Of a DNA stretch of 6,007 bases, positions 5,529 to 6,007 are shown piece after piece. The notes under the pieces are model-generated. The model saw nothing but the letters and a program-made list of their open reading frames with translations. It did no database searches and was not told the DNA's origin. The position numbers were made by a program, and so were the translations under genes. Each line of letters starts with the position of its first letter. Positions within the stretch are counted from its first letter, which is position 1. Origin of the DNA: an uncultured Methylococcaceae bacterium (GTDB lineage Bacteria > Pseudomonadota > Gammaproteobacteria > Methylococcales > Methylomonadaceae); assembly GCA_903873045.1 (NCBI GenBank), contig CAIQND010000850.1, positions 1 to 6,007 of the forward strand, read 5' to 3'.

Positions 5529-5891
5529 TTAAAGCTCCAAAATCATATCTAAAGCAAATTCTAATTGATGGTTTTTAGAGCTATTATCATAGGTATTAAT
5601 ACTTGAGTCAGCCCAGTCATAACGAATTTCTGGACGTAAAGCCAGCCAATCTTTGGGCTTCCAGTTTACTCCAGCAGTCAATTCAAAATAATTTCCGGAT
5701 GTCCCAATATTAAGTCGGGTACCATTGTTGTCGCGAAACCATTCACCTCTTATGCCTCCAGAAAGAGTATTAGTAAAATCATAAAACATATATTGATTTA
5801 TCCCATACCAATAGGCATCTTTTCCAGATGCGGTAGCTTGTTGCTGATAGCCGAGATCATGCTGTACAACATCAGACACCCAGATCTCTAC
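5529..5891 (-). pseudogene. Outer-membrane beta-barrel porin (BBP2-like), 5'-truncated
   Basis: Only the C-terminal ~120 residues of an outer-membrane beta-barrel protein are present. The alternating strand pattern and the motifs WYGINQY, GIRGEWFRDNNGTR, FELTAGVNWKPKDWLALRPE and IRYDWADSS match the end of the putative beta-barrel porin-2 (BBP2/DUF1597, outer-membrane porin) family, whose members are usually several hundred residues with a signal peptide. Upstream the frame meets a TGA at 5892-5894, only 15 bp before the first possible start (GTG, 5877-5879), and no signal peptide exists. I therefore read it as the 3' remnant of a disrupted gene, or one frameshifted near 5890 with the rest outside the window. 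The last residue is Leu (MILEL), not the Phe that usually ends such barrels and marks them for assembly. It lies upstream of amtB on the same strand; porin-amt neighbourhoods are familiar in related bacteria and suggest a former role in nitrogen-compound entry. Confidence 0.65.
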
Positions 5892-6007
5892 TCAAATCTC
5901 CGATTCCATAGCGTTAATAAAAAATTATAAAAATTAGATAGATACCATCATAAGACAGAAAAAAGTCGCCGATGCTTGCTAAATGCACCAGATTTTGAAA
6001 TGATCCC
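5892..6007. other. Unassigned AT-rich end of window upstream of porin fragment
   Basis: These 116 bp should encode the preceding strands of the porin, but none of the minus-strand frames continues the barrel pattern; all are broken by stops within this AT-rich sequence. It may be the edge of an inserted element or a new promoter region. The window ends too soon to tell. Confidence 0.35.

Noticed and set aside
5529..5879. Intact 116-residue protein starting at GTG 5877-5879
   Set aside because: It lacks a signal peptide and starts in the middle of the barrel family; a truncated porin explains it better.

Overview
The window reads as chromosomal DNA of a gammaproteobacterium. A methanotroph-like member of the Methylococcales is the best guess, because it combines an N-type F-ATPase, moderate GC content, an AmtB next to a beta-barrel porin, and many small palindromic repeats. 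The lineage is an inference, since no marker gene settles it.

Layout. Positions 1-1193 hold the 3' end of an F1Fo-ATPase operon of the alternative 'N-ATPase' kind: the C-terminus of the alpha subunit (atpA, cut by the window edge), overlapping by 4 bp a complete gamma subunit (atpG). After 29 bp comes a complete radA (1223-2596), the branch-migration and recombination ATPase, followed by a possible hairpin terminator. Positions 2597 to about 3561 hold no intact gene and are a graveyard of small mobile DNA. First is a 147-bp MITE-like element (2701-2847) with 24-bp imperfect terminal inverted repeats and a perfect 8-bp target duplication; inside it is a 33-bp perfect palindrome. Next comes a roughly 103-bp hairpin repeat of the CCTCTTTGAAAAAGGGG type. 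It abuts a truncated ISL3-like insertion sequence that keeps one terminal inverted repeat and the first ~40 codons of its transposase. A further undetermined coding remnant follows.

From 3562 to the end everything is on the minus strand: a small secreted or periplasmic protein of unknown function, a full-length AmtB ammonium channel with all main pore residues, a 313-bp intergenic region with hairpins, and the 3' end of a BBP2-type outer-membrane beta-barrel gene that lacks its 5' part. In transcription order this is porin fragment, amt, small secreted protein. Porin and amt would both serve nitrogen uptake across the envelope, but no glnK (PII) gene lies beside amt in this window.

I see no evidence for a wholly new multi-gene system. 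The most distinctive observations are the MITE-like element with its exact target duplication, the stacked repeat/ISL3 junction, unusual residues in AmtB, and the decapitated porin.
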